Made by a program: the position numbers and the translations under genes
Notes under the pieces: model-generated
Seen by the model: only the letters and a program-made list of their open reading frames with translations
Told to the model about the DNA's origin: nothing
Database searches by the model: none
Part shown: piece after piece, positions 22,127-34,423 of the stretch
Layout of the letters: each line of letters begins with the position of its first letter
Numbering within the stretch: the stretch's first letter is position 1
Assembly: GCA_035578905.1 (NCBI GenBank)
Contig: JAQJVL010000251.1
Location: 596,115-660,114, forward strand
From: Stictocephala bisonia
Lineage: Eukaryota > Arthropoda > Insecta > Hemiptera > Membracidae
Reading direction: 5' to 3'
Length of the DNA: 64,000 nucleotides

Positions 22127-25100
22127 CTTGATATATCAGTTAAGTCGGTTTGCAGTGATAGATGCATATCTTTCACTCTATCGAGTCTTATTGCACAGTG
22201 CTTGAAAGACATTTAACTAAATAATTGTCATGTATGCAATACTTGTTACAATGTAATTCATACCTCAAAACGGTCTTTGAACACTATTATAAAGTTAATA
22301 TATATGTTAAAGAACCATTGAGTGTGGGCAGCATAGCGAATCAAGTTTTTTGTACGTAGGTCCAAACTTATTGTGTTTTTGGGAGATTAGTCAAAAAGAC
22401 AAAATATCACAGGAGGACGTTTAGAAATTATTCAAAAGTAACTAAGTTTTGTTCAATATCTCTCGGAATCAGCTTCATGACATAGAAAGCTGTCTTGATA
22501 AATAATTTTAGTTTGTTTGAATAGTTATTGAGTCTGGGGTAAAATAACACATAACAATGTCCGAAGTAGTACAGGCTAATTCGGTAAAACACTAAACTGT
22601 GTGGGAAGGAATGTTAATGAACCTTGAGGCACAAGGGCGCTTCTTACGTGTGAGTTGTACTTACCGTGATCAATGTAAGTAATTACAGGACTAAAATGTG
22701 TAAATATTTACAGACAAAAAGACATCAAGTGAGTTATGAGACAACTGTTGGGCGTTGAAACCTCACTTATTAAAGCACTGATGGGACAATAGAGAGCAAT
22801 AGATGGGAGTACTCAATTATTAACCTTGAATCAAGTACTCAATTATTTATAAAAATGATCTATTCTGGGATATTTGCTAATACAAATGAGTTCTTAGTAA
22901 GATTCAAGTAAATATTATAAGGTCTATTCTGTAATGATTTCATTTAACAGTCTCTATTCTTCTTAAATTTAAAAACTTTGATTTTACTCTGCTTAAATCA
23001 AATGTTAACAATATTTCTTAATTAATAGTGATTTGGTTTACTGTTTGTATTTAGCTTTTTTCAATGTAAAATAAATTAAATAGTTGTAAGTTTATTTTTA
23101 AATTTAATTGCTCTTTGAGGTGAAAATTAAACAAGCATTTTGCTATCGTCAAGTGCAAATAATGACTCATCTGTGTCCTTCTTTGCTATAAAAAATGGAT
23201 GGATTTCCTGTTTATTATTGTTAAGTTATGTTATCTTATTATATTTCATTATTTACTTTTAATAATGCAATAGATAATTGTATTTATGTACTAGGCTATA
23301 CGGAAAATTCCAATTTACGTTCTAACTTATTGAAATAAAGAATTAAATAATAATTTAATACTCTTGCAGTTCAGTATCATTAAATTTAATAATTCATTCA
23401 CTTATTTGGTACCCTAACTCAATTCTCCTATCATTGAATTAAAAATACATCTTTAAGTCTGAGGAAATTATTTAGTTAAAATCACATTAAGTCATATAAA
23501 CTACACAGTTTTGCTGTTGACATTGAAACAAAGTTAATATGTAGCAACAATGATTTTCCAGAGACATAGTCATATTTATTACTTTTATCATCAAAGCAAG
23601 TTGGTTAAGTTACTGCAACAGAAATAATGATTAAAAAAAGTATATATATCTACAATTTTGCTAGTTAAATATAGTAGTGAGATATTTCGTTGAAAATATT
23701 TATCAAATTTTCATGTGAAATTATCTTAAAGTTTATAAGCACGTGTAACATTTTCCGTGATTTTGTATTAACATAAATTATATCAAAAAAGGGATTCCTC
23801 GAATTCTGACTACAAACAAAGTGAATACTCTATTTCACACATGTGAGAATTCTAAAGGAGATATAATGCTGCCAATAAAGAGAGGATATTTAGGGATTCT
23901 CTATCAATTTATACTTCTCTTGTTTGTTACCTTTTTGGTAAAATACTTCTAACTTTTTTTGCTATCATACATTATTAATTTACTGATGTAAAATTTTTAA
24001 AATGCGCCTTTATATGTTTAATATTTTTATTTTAGATTACGGTAGTACTAGTAATCGTGGACTTTAGTTAAGTTCTGTTTCTTTCAAAACTGAAATAACC
24101 AAATGAATCATAATAAAATATAGCTAACAGATTAAAAATTCAAACACCAAATAAGTTTAGTGTCATCCATAAGTAATGAAAAACACACTTGGCTTAGTGC
24201 CAACGTAGATAATTTATATAGCAACAGACCTCCCCACAGGCCTTTATGTAAATGTACTGTTTAACAATAACTCTTGTAATATAAAACAGAATACTCCGTG
24301 GTTTTATGGTATTTTTCCTGCTTTTGGCTCCATCAACAATTTTACATGGTTGTTGCGATGTAAGTGCTTCATCGTTGTTGTTTTTTTTAATTCAACCTCT
24401 CAGAAAATTTATAGTAATCAGATCCCAATCGATGTTAAGAATTATATTCTACCAAGCCAAGATCGACACAAATGTATATTACGTTATTATTATTATGTAG
24501 TTTCGCCCCTAACTACGTATATGGTTTCCATTTCTTCCTATTGCAATTAATAACTTAGATATTCAACTAATATAAAAACACAATATTAATTGAGAATTGG
24601 TAACGTTCTATAGATAGTTGTTAGCTCAACATTTAAGGAGTAAACTATGAATTGTAGTAAGTATTTACTAGCTAAATCACTGTAAGAGTATTATAAGGTA
24701 CCCTGTGAGACTGATCGGACGATAGCTGGTGATAGCCGGAAGGTTTTCGTAGGTATCCGAAGTTTCTTGAAGTTGTTCGTGGAATTCTCATACCCCCTCC
24801 CCTCTTCAGTGCCTATTTTTACCCAACTTATTTAATTTTTCTCTATTGTACAATAGAACTGCCTGTATCGAAAGAGGTTTCTATGTTCAAAAAGTATATA
24901 ATTCGTGAATTTTTATAATGAAATTTTAAAAACTAATTGTTTTAGCAGACAATTATAAGATAATTTTAAAATCAAATGTCTAAAGCTTATTACCAAACAT
25001 TATTTAGTTTGTTTTCGTAGCGTCCTCGACAAAAAAATGCCATGAGAGAATAAATAAATGGGGCAAAAACAGCCAGACACAATAAATATTCTGAACAGTC

Positions 25101-26647
25101 AAAGGTCATGAGTTCGTATAGTAGATAGAAGGAACCATATAACACTTTATGCACTGGCATGGGTTCTCAAATAGTTTTTTTCTATATAGATCAGGAAGAA
25201 CTACCAAATATATTGAGCATATATGGAACTAGATATTATACATTGTACACATATATTAATTAATTTATTTATTTTTCATATTTACATTTTAGATTATTTC
25301 TTTAAAGTACATGGGAAAATAACTGATATAAGCATCAATAGTTTCAAATAAACAATCAAATATCCCGGTTAGGAATATAATCATAAAAAAGTGGCCGCGC
25401 TAGTTCTGAAAACCTGACATACGCTTAAGTATGCAAAGGTACTGTGATAAAAGTCAAACCCCACTGTCATCATATTTGTCGAATTGTTACAGTTGACATA
25501 ATTTATGAAAACATCTATAATACATATTATCAGTTTAACTAATTATTATATTCTACTAAGAGTTCAGTGTGAATGCTTGGTAGTGTTAATGGATACAATG
25601 TGGTAATTACTCACCCTTTTAAGTACAGTAGTTACGTCTGCCCCCTCCCCCCTTGTAGCATGGGAGTAACAAAAAGTATGTCTACATTTCATGAAAGAGT
25701 GAGTAAGCAGGGAATCTTTTGCAACTTGTATTTTATTACTCACAAAATATTTTTTAGAACTTTTCAGATTTATATTTTATATTGCGGACATAAAATTATT
25801 AACTTAACGAAATTAATTTTAATATTTGAAGTTTATTTCTGTACAATCAAGTAGTAGGTCGACAATGAAGCCTATTTTATATTCTAATTTATTCATATAA
25901 TTTGAACACGTGTATTTCTGATCTACAATTGAGCTGACTTGGTTGTCTGTCCCGTGTACCGACTCTGGTCTGTTTGAATAGCTTTGTGATGAGGAACGAG
26001 AGTACTATCGACTAGTTTAGATCGAATAAAAACTAACTGGTATACTTCAATTTCAAAACATTACATCTTTTGGTTGTTCATAAAAGAGGTGTGTACATTT
26101 TAGACGGACGATCTAATTTATAAACAAATGTCAAACAAAATAGAAAACAGTTGTTCACTTCGGGGCTATTTATGACTATTTATGACAGTACATTTGCTCT
26201 GGCATATCAATTACTTAATAGTGATTAGATAAATACATTTTTTAACATGATTTAAATAATTTGGATAAACTCGTTATTTCAATTGCTGTACTAGATGCAT
26301 ATCTGATTAAATGAATGCATATATTAAGTACGTCTCACACGTAACTCATTGTTGCAAATTACATGTTCAACATGAACTTCCCTTTTCTCCTTAAAGATAA
26401 TCTAATTATTAAGGTGAAGTAGAGGAAGGAAAGGGTAAGTGTCCTGAATAGAGATAAAAAATAGTTGACCATATTTTACAATGCAAAGCTTCTTACTCAA
26501 TTACTTACACAGTAATCAACAATTATTCATCACCAAGACACCAATCATAGAGATATGAGTGAATACGAGGGGTGAACGAGTGTTATGAGTGTAGTCATTG
26601 TTACTAACCAAGTTCATCTGTTCCTTATAAAGAGTAATTTACTTTTT
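22127..26647. other. AT-rich non-coding stretch, 4.5 kb
   Basis: No gene supported. Short frames at 24306-24550 and 25573-25854 are hydrophobic or AT-driven, with no motif, and are not called. A somewhat GC-richer patch lies at 24700-24810. Confidence 0.5.
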
Positions 26648-26941
26648 CCCAATAGCAAGGGCTACTATGGGGAGTACAGTTTTCTGTGAAATTTGAACCG
26701 TGTAGTATTGGTCTGATTTTCAGCTTATTGACAAGCCTGATACTCAGTTCCCTAAAGAACATCTGGACCCTGACTACCACCCAACACGGGACACCTCAGT
26801 CTTCTCTGGTATAGTCCACGCCGATGGCAATCATTGAGCTGACATCATGTCGGTATTAAGAGGGCCTAATATAGAACCCATCGTCTACTATCTCCATAGT
26901 AATTTGTCCCCAAGTAGCTGGGTTACGGCACTGCATCGCTT
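26648..26941 (-). repeat. SINE-like interspersed repeat, copy 2
   Basis: It shares TGTCCCCAAGTAGCTGGGTT, TAGTATTGGTCTGATTTTC and CTACCACCCAACAC with copies 1 and 3. About 80% identical by eye. Confidence 0.75.
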
Positions 26942-28030
26942 GTAAGAACTATTAAATTGTTAACATAAATCCTTTTAAGGTGATACGTCATTAATCATTA
27001 TTCTATCATATTCTGTTTAGTTTTTTATAATTTAACTACAAATATCTTAGTTATAATTGTTAAACCTCTTTTTCTTTTAACAATCACATTAGTTTAGATC
27101 ATTATAGCAAGTTTTACTGATAATTTTGGAATAATTTACGTTTACTCTGGCCTGTCTTGTGTTCAAAGTATGTACAAGTCGTCGTCAGAGAGTGTAGTTC
27201 CTGGAGAAAGCTTTGTTCCATTGTCCCTCCTTTTGAGTCGTTAGAGCCTTAAGCTGTTCCCCCACTACCCTCTCCCTCAACATTCACTGTTCGTACAGTT
27301 ACAGATAAGTGTATTTAAAGTTCTGAACGATAACACATAATTGTCCACAGATGTTGGAGAACAAATGATTGCAACTTAAATAACATAATTTGGCTGAGAA
27401 AAGATAAGATATATTATGAAGGCAGCTCATTTTAAGTGTTTTAGAGGAATCAGGATTTAATGGAAATTTAGAAACAAGATTAATGGATACATAGTTTAAA
27501 TAGTCTGTAAATAGTAATTGTGTTAAAGAAATAGAGAATATGTAGAGGTATGTAGTGTATTTATTATCCTAAAAGCACAACAAAACTGTGACAATGATTT
27601 GTTAGATAACTCCAATTTTTCACTAAATTAAAGCTAAAATTCAAAATATTTTAATGATTCAAAAATGTTATTCTCTAGTAACGTTTACGCTCTTTCAAAT
27701 GATGTAAAACTTATAATTTGTCTACAAATCGTTAAGTCGTAGAGCTGTTTCACATTTAATAATAGTCGTATGGTAATAAACCCAATATGGTGACTACCAC
27801 TTATTGGGTCATCCTACACCACTGATCTTCACATTGATCAATTACACCGGTTGATTTACGAGTCTAAATCAGACTTGAGGCCCAAACATGCAACACTACA
27901 GAGATGAGGCTATCTTAGTTGAATGTTAGTTCAGTCTCACAGTCACGAATAGGCCTACTACGTATATTGCTTTCAGCATTTATAGAACCTTACAATAAAT
28001 AAATTTGAATCAGTTTCTTTAGCATCATAT
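26942..28030. other. AT-rich non-coding stretch
   Basis: No gene recognised. A GC-richer patch at 27175-27300 has no motif. Confidence 0.5.
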
Positions 28031-28252
28031 AGGAGAAAGAAACAGAGGTCGCATCCATTATGAATGTGTGTCAAGTAGTTATTTCTCTTCTGTGCCATAC
28101 GAAAACAGGGCCAGTACCTTTTCAGTCCCTCCTACATTCCCCACATGTCATCAAGGATAAACGTAGTAATTATTACTACAGATGTGTAAAGATGTATATT
28201 AGTTGTAATATACTTACAACTGACACTGAGACGTTCGCTGTCGCCCCTGTAC
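28031..28252. mobile_element. MITE family M, truncated copy
   Basis: The left end AGAAACAGAGGTCGCATCC matches the terminal repeats at 48846 and 49209. The interior matches 49209-49479 (CCAGTACCTTTTCAGTCCCT, AAACGTAGTAATT, GACGTTCGCTGTCG-like). The right terminal repeat is missing. Confidence 0.7.
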
Positions 28253-29065
28253 AGTGTTTGGCTGTAGCAGTATTACAAAAATCGTGAAATCCTTCCTTAT
28301 TACGAATAAGTAATACAGTGTCCTCGACTTCTAACTGTCGGATTTCTTGGTTACATTTGTTTTGTTATGTTTGCTTATTAAGTTTTTTCACAGCCAAAGT
28401 TTAGTTATTAATAAGTTAATTAATAACAATTAATTAAGTCCCCAAAAAAGACTCAAAAACGTACATATAATCAAAGTGGGTTGATAATCAAGATAATGAA
28501 AGCTCTGTGGTCACAAAATTGACTTTCGAACAACATCTTGTGTACAAAATAATGGCAATAAAATTACTTATCATGTAGTAAGGGTACAGAAATATAACTA
28601 ATGGATTCTATGAAACTAATGGAGCAGTAATGGATATATATGGAGATATCACAAGTGGCAGAAAGAGCAATAAGTTTTCGAGTGGCCACCAAAAGTCGGG
28701 GAGTTATTGTAAATTAACTGATATACTACACTTGTGTGATTCAATTTTGTATTTTGTCATTAAAAGTCAATTTTAAATCATGATTTAGTTAAAATTTCTA
28801 ACAGCGATTGTTATTTGTCAATGTACGATAAACATATAGTTCCTTGTTATTTATTGTAAGGAATGTTATTGTTATAATAGGCTAACATTTGCTGTAGCCA
28901 CACCAGTATTTGTATGTGTAAAAAGTGTATTAGTTTTGTTATTAGCTATTTAACACATTGATTGAAGTGACTAACCCAAACTAAGTAAACAATGCGTCAT
29001 AGATTAGTAATTGGTTAAATAAATGGATAGTCTTATATTAGCTTATACAAACAATTTGTCCTTCT
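28253..29065. other. AT-rich non-coding stretch
   Basis: No gene or repeat recognised. Confidence 0.5.
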
Positions 29066-29150
29066 ACTTGCCCAAGTGGTCTAAGGCAATAGTACCCTTA
29101 ACAGAGAGTGCGAGTCCGGCCTGTGCCTGAGGTACTTATCAGTAATGTTC
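29066..29150 (+). repeat. tRNA-like SINE head (degenerate)
   Basis: CCCAAGTGGTCTAAGGCAAT resembles the D-arm/A box of a Leu- or Ser-type tRNA. About 35 bases on, GCGAGTCCGGCCTGTGCC resembles a decayed B box. It cannot fold into a full cloverleaf, so a tRNA-derived SINE remnant fits better than a tRNA gene. Confidence 0.4.
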
Positions 29151-29478
29151 ATCTTCAACTGTTATCGTTCACCCCCTTTACTCTGTCTGAATAGGTTCCC
29201 CACACAGATGGGGATTAGTAATTTTAAGGCAAAGAAGGAGAACTTCTCATGAACGAAAAAAGAAAAAGAAAGAAACATAACCTTGCAAGTAATAATTTTT
29301 TGTATGGAAGTCAGGCTGATTATAATTCCTTGTCTAACCTCAGAGTAAGCTTCTAAAAGGAGCATTTTTGAAAATATTCATGACACTTTGACTAAAATTA
29401 AGTTAGCCTGTTCAAATAATTATGTAAATCATTGGTGTACAAACTAATGTAAAATTATAGAATAAAATTCGGGAGATT

Positions 29479-30297
29479 TCCAATTGCACCGGGGTCAGGG
29501 ATCGGCCCCAAACTGATGTGTCCAGATGCACCGGAGCCCCTTTTGGGGGGTGTTCCAATTGCACCAGAGGCCCTTGTTTATGACATGAGCCGGGAAAGTC
29601 CAACCAGGCCGGATTCCTAGTACAGTAACCCCAAGCTGACCGTGCCAAATTCCACGCCCTTTGTTATGACATGAGTCATGAGTCGGTTAGGTTAGGTTAG
29701 GTTAGGTTAGGTTAGGTTAGGTTAGGTTAGGTTAGGTTAGGTTAGGTTAGGTTAGGTTAGGTTAGGTTAGGTTAGGTTAGGTTAGGTTAGGTTAGGTTAG
29801 GTTAGGTTAGGTTAGGTTAGGTTAGGTTAGGTTAGGTTAGGTTAGGTTAGGTTAGGTTAGGTTAGGTTAGGTTAGGTTAGGTTAGGTTAGGTTAGGTTAG
29901 GTTAGGTTAGGTTAGGTTAGGTTAGGTTAGGTTAGGTTAGGTTAGATGTTAGTGTTGCCACGGATAAACACAAAATTAAACATTAAATACATAGTTACCA
30001 TATTTATTAGTTAGAACCTGCTATGGTCTACCATTAGTATGTGCCACGAAACATCGGCAAGTGTTTGATAGAATATTCCATTGCGAAATTGTTAAACACT
30101 TATAAACTATGTTTGAAGAAATGTAGTGGGGTGGGGAAGGAAGGGGCCTTCCAATTGCACCGGCTCCGGCGGTCGAAGGAATTTGCAGCGGGGATAAGTG
30201 AGGTGGGTAGATTTTGACCACCGGTGCATCTGGACACTTTTCGGACGGAGGAATGTTTTGACCCCTGGAAATTCCTTTGACCGCCGGTGCAACTGGA
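29479..30297. mobile_element. Inverted-repeat element enclosing a telomere-type array
   Basis: The outer ends TCCAATTGCACCGG (29479-29492) and CCGGTGCAACTGGA (30284-30297) are inverted repeats with one mismatch. An inner pair, GTGTCCAGATGCACCGG (29518-29534), is matched perfectly in inverse by 30221-30237. Further copies of TCCAATTGCACC lie at 29554 and 30150. Between them is the TTAGG array. It has no transposase. It reads as a non-autonomous DNA element with nested inverted repeats; target duplication was not resolved. Confidence 0.6.
29685..29945 (+). repeat. (TTAGG)n array, about 52 perfect units
   Basis: 261 bp of uninterrupted GGTTA pentamers, with the G-rich strand on plus. TTAGG is the ancestral insect telomere repeat. 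Here it is interstitial, with unique sequence on both sides, so it is not a chromosome end in this assembly. Confidence 0.98.
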
Positions 30298-32329
30298 TAT
30301 CAGCCTAAAATTCTTGCTTTGTAGTGAAAACTGTTCTTCAATAGCCTGTTTTAAACCTGAAATATTACGGTACTAGCTGAAAATGTTTTCGCGCAATGGA
30401 AACTATATTATTGTTTATAAGAAATTACCTGAAAACCCACAAAAATACTCACTCCAATGAACAAACTTGTAATGGACATTGATTACTTCTATTTCATACG
30501 CTTTTGGCTCGAATATTGTTTTTTTCAGAATGTATGTTTAGTAACTAACGGTGTATTTCTCCTTTCCCTATTGCACTGGTTTGAATAGCACGTGTCACAC
30601 AAATAAACATTTGTTACAAATTTGAAGGGTTCTATCGTTTGTATGTTAAATCAATGTGATAAATATTTATAAATCAGCGACAAATTGTATTTAAAAAGTG
30701 AAATAAAAGAAAAATAATCCTAAAAATAGTTTGTCATTTAACCAAACAAATGAAACTATTATAGAGGAAATCATATAAAATTTGATATTTGTTCTGTTAC
30801 TTGTTCAAAAAATAACTGCTTGAACTAGTAGTTTTGTAGAAATGTCCAGGAACAGATGAGTAGTGAATGTTTCCTGTAGAAAATCTGGTTAACTTTAATA
30901 CTCAGAACATGTAGCATTCTTCATTCTTCTATACATTTAGAAGACGTTCTATCTACAATAACTATTAATGAACTATTAATTTAAAATAACTTAACCATTA
31001 TTATATTATTCAACCATTTGAGTTGTTACAATTGTGTATAGCTACGATAAAATACAGCATCAGAAAGTCCAGATAAGCCCAGAATCTAAATTAATAATCT
31101 CAAATAAATTCCTATTAATTGGGTGTTGGTTAATAGTGACCTATCGTTGGTATGTGCACTTCGTGTATGATGGGTACTTAGTAAACAACAGAAATAAAGG
31201 GATGAGACTCGTCTATTTTTAAAAATTACTTTTATCTTACGGCCAAAATACTGTATAGCTCATTTATCATCACTCTTGCATTCGAACAGTGGACTGAATT
31301 TTTACAATTCTCTAGTACATTTTTTACACCTCACACGAACAATAATTTATTGAATAATGCTATTTAATATCGCATATTTACACTCTTCAACATGTACACA
31401 TGATAAAATGGCAAAAGAACTGAGGAACACGTTATAAGTGGATCTGTTACATAATGGATCCTTCAGTAGGCCCTTGGGCCTGGAACTGTCCACTTTGGGC
31501 AAAAACACATCCCCTGGAAATTCAATTCCAGTAATGATTTAAATATTTCTTCTTATCTCCGCTAATGTAAGGTACATTGACATGGCTGGAAAACACATAG
31601 TATATTCATGTTTGAAAACAGAAATTAAAATTAATTTTACCAAGTTTATTCCAACGAAAACTAAGTACAGGTGCCTCCTAAATAAATTTTTAAATAAATC
31701 TACACTGTATGAAATATATAAAATATATATTTTTTTTAAATTCTATCTTAACAAAACATTATTTAATTTTCACAATCCACCACCATCTACTTTAAATTTA
31801 CTAAAGGTTAAATGTACACAATTCTTTGAAAGATAATCAAATATCATACATTTTCATATTCTCATTCGTTTACACGATTAATGTTAGTAACCCACATGCA
31901 CACATGGCATTGCCCTACCCACACTAATATGTATCTTATTTACATGTCTCAATACAGTATAATACCAGTTTGAAGTGGTTTAAAGTATGTACAAAGTTCA
32001 TCTTGAGTTTCCTTGGGGGGCGAGGGGTTCACCTCCTTTTCATTTAAGAATACACACGAATAATCAATGATAAAACATAACAAATCAAATAACTTAAGAG
32101 TTAAAAAAAGCAGAAAAAGCATTATTTAAAATAAGAAGAATATTAAATATAAATCATTTACAATACATAACAAATAACATAATCCATACAAATTATCTAC
32201 ATAACAGGAAAAATATCTAAATAAATATATAAATGCCTAACAATAAGAAATACCCAAAAATTTAACTGACAAATATACTGAAAAAAAAACAACAAACAAA
32301 ATTCTAAGGGTTCAATCCACCTACACACT
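30298..32329. other. AT-rich non-coding stretch
   Basis: No gene supported. The plus frame 31582-31836 is a Lys/Asn/Phe-rich product of composition with no motif. Confidence 0.5.
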
Positions 32330-33260
32330 TTGATTTAAATAGTGCTGTTGACCTACACACATATGTTGGTATTGAACCACTCACCCATAAAGTTACAGTG
32401 ATATTGATCAACCTATCTATACATGTACAGTGGCATTAACTCACCCACTAACAAACATACATTGGTACTGACCACACACCCATACAAGTACAGTGGTATT
32501 GACCAACCTACCCATAAACCTACAGTATAAGTGACTCACTCATTCACACACGTACAGGTTTATTGACCGACTCACTCATAAAAGTATAGTAGTATTTACC
32601 AACCCACACATAAGCATACAGTATTATTGACTCACTCACCCACACACGTACAGGTTTATTGACCGACTCACTCATAAAAGTATAGTAGTATTTACCAACC
32701 CACACATAAGCATACAGTGTTATTGACTCACTCACCCACACACGTACAGGTTTATTGACCGACTCACTCATAAAAGTATAGTAGTATTTACCAACCCACA
32801 CATAAGCATACAGTGTTATTGACTCACTCACCCACACACGTACAGGTTTATTGACCGACTCACTCATAAAAGTATAGTAGTATTTACCAACCCACACATA
32901 AGCATACAGTGTTATTGACTCACTCACCCACACACGTACAGGTTTATTGACCGACTCACTCATAAAAGTATAGTAGTATTTACCAACCCACACATAAGCA
33001 TACAGTGTTATTGACTCACTCACCCACACACGTACAGGTTTATTGACCGACTCACTCATAAAAGTATAGTAGTATTTACCAACCCACACATAAGCATACA
33101 GTGTTATTGACTCACTCACCCTTACACGATCGAAGGCATTGATCCACCTACCCAACCTTACATGGTATTGACCCACCACCACATGTACAGTGGCATTGAC
33201 TTACTTACACATACATGTAAAGAGGTATTGACTAACTGACCTATACAGGTACGTTATAAA
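32330..33260. repeat. Satellite with 96-bp higher-order unit built from about 48-bp monomers
   Basis: The core (about 32537-33125) has six near-identical 96-bp units containing CTCACCCACACACGTACAGG and AAAGTATAGTAGTATTTACC. Flanks on both sides (32330-32540, 33125-33260) are diverged monomers of about 48 bp with TACAGTGGTATTGACC. Conserved centre and decayed edges are typical of a satellite homogenised by unequal exchange. The stop-free minus frame 32544-33182 (32-residue repeats) follows from 96 being a multiple of three. Confidence 0.95.
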
Positions 33261-33424
33261 TTGATTATTTCGGAATAAACACTTCTTGACTGTCTAAGAA
33301 ATATATCTGTTATTGGCATAAATGTACTATCAAGAAATACCAAGGCTATGAATTCTCGTTGTTCCCTATTTATACTTTATCGTGAATCCCACCCATAACA
33401 TTTCTCTGGATGGTTTGAATGTAA

Positions 33425-33512
33425 GGGCGTGTATTCCGCTACCAAATGTGTAATCGGATTTGGGAACCTACTCCTCCATATTGTTCGGTGGTCAGTTGGT
33501 TGTTCCCAGTAC
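33425..33512 (-). repeat. Low-copy repeat R2, copy 1
   Basis: The reverse complement aligns with 53268-53352. Shared blocks include ACTGACCAC, AATCCGATTAC and ACGCCCTT in the same order and spacing. About 75% identical by eye. Nature unknown. Confidence 0.5.
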
Positions 33513-34188
33513 AACATGAGTAATATAAACTGCTTCTGTACTTTAATCTTAAATTAAAATCTCAACAATATATTTTTCCTTTGACGTTTTTAAATTACAA
33601 TACATATTGTTTGTCCTACTAAACGATTATTTTTGCATGGTTGTAGCTATGAGGAGTTTTTTTTTAATAGTCGCAAGGAAACAATAAAGAATCAATGTCA
33701 CATTTTAAAAACAAAATTTTTATTTTCACGTATTATATCATTAATTGAATTTTATTATATTTGACAGTTACCTTTGAAATGTATTTCAAGTATAACTCTA
33801 AAGAGTTGAATAAATTGGAGACCTCTGCACTTCTAAAAGCTGTATGTAAAAAATTACAAAATCCCTGAAACCTGCAGTTTTGGGCATATTTATTTTTTTT
33901 TGCCATTGGTTTGCTGTAGTTGAATTATTTAATTAGCTACCAAACTACTGAATAGATTTATAGCTCAATTAAAACTGGAATGATATTAAAATATATATGA
34001 GGAGTGTTCAAAATAATTAAAATAATATTTCCCTAGTTGGTCAAAGTAATAATTTTAAAACAACATTTATAAAAAGCAAACTATGCACAGTAAAAATATT
34101 TTTCTAGTCTGAATGGAGTTTCGTACCTATAAAAACGTACTGTATATAAAAAAATTCATTCAACAATGTAAAGTAATGCTTTTTGTTT
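33513..34188. other. AT-rich non-coding stretch
   Basis: No gene. GAGGAGTGTTCAAAATAATT near 34000 resembles mariner-type ends, but no partner end was found. Confidence 0.45.
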
Positions 34189-34423
34189 AATAATAATAAT
34201 AATAATATTTTTGTATTTGCCGTAAGGATGGTTACATCATTGTCACTAAACAGTAATAATACTTAGTCAATGTAGCCTAAAATGAACTAAAAAGAAATCA
34301 CAATAATTTTCAGTCACAGTATAACAATGAAATTACAAACATGTGACACACTGTTTACATTGAACTTGACATAATTAAGTTTGTTAAATAATAAAAATTA
34401 AATACACCACTATATTACAACCC

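Noticed and set aside
24306..24550. Short hydrophobic plus frames
   Set aside because: Overlapping frames with no motif, driven by T-rich DNA.
29066..29150. Functional tRNA gene
   Set aside because: D arm is recognisable but the acceptor stem and T arm do not pair; SINE remnant is more likely.
29685..29945. True chromosome end
   Set aside because: Non-telomeric sequence continues for tens of kb on both sides.
32544..33182. 212-codon minus frame of 32-residue repeats
   Set aside because: Explained by the 96-bp satellite period being a multiple of three.
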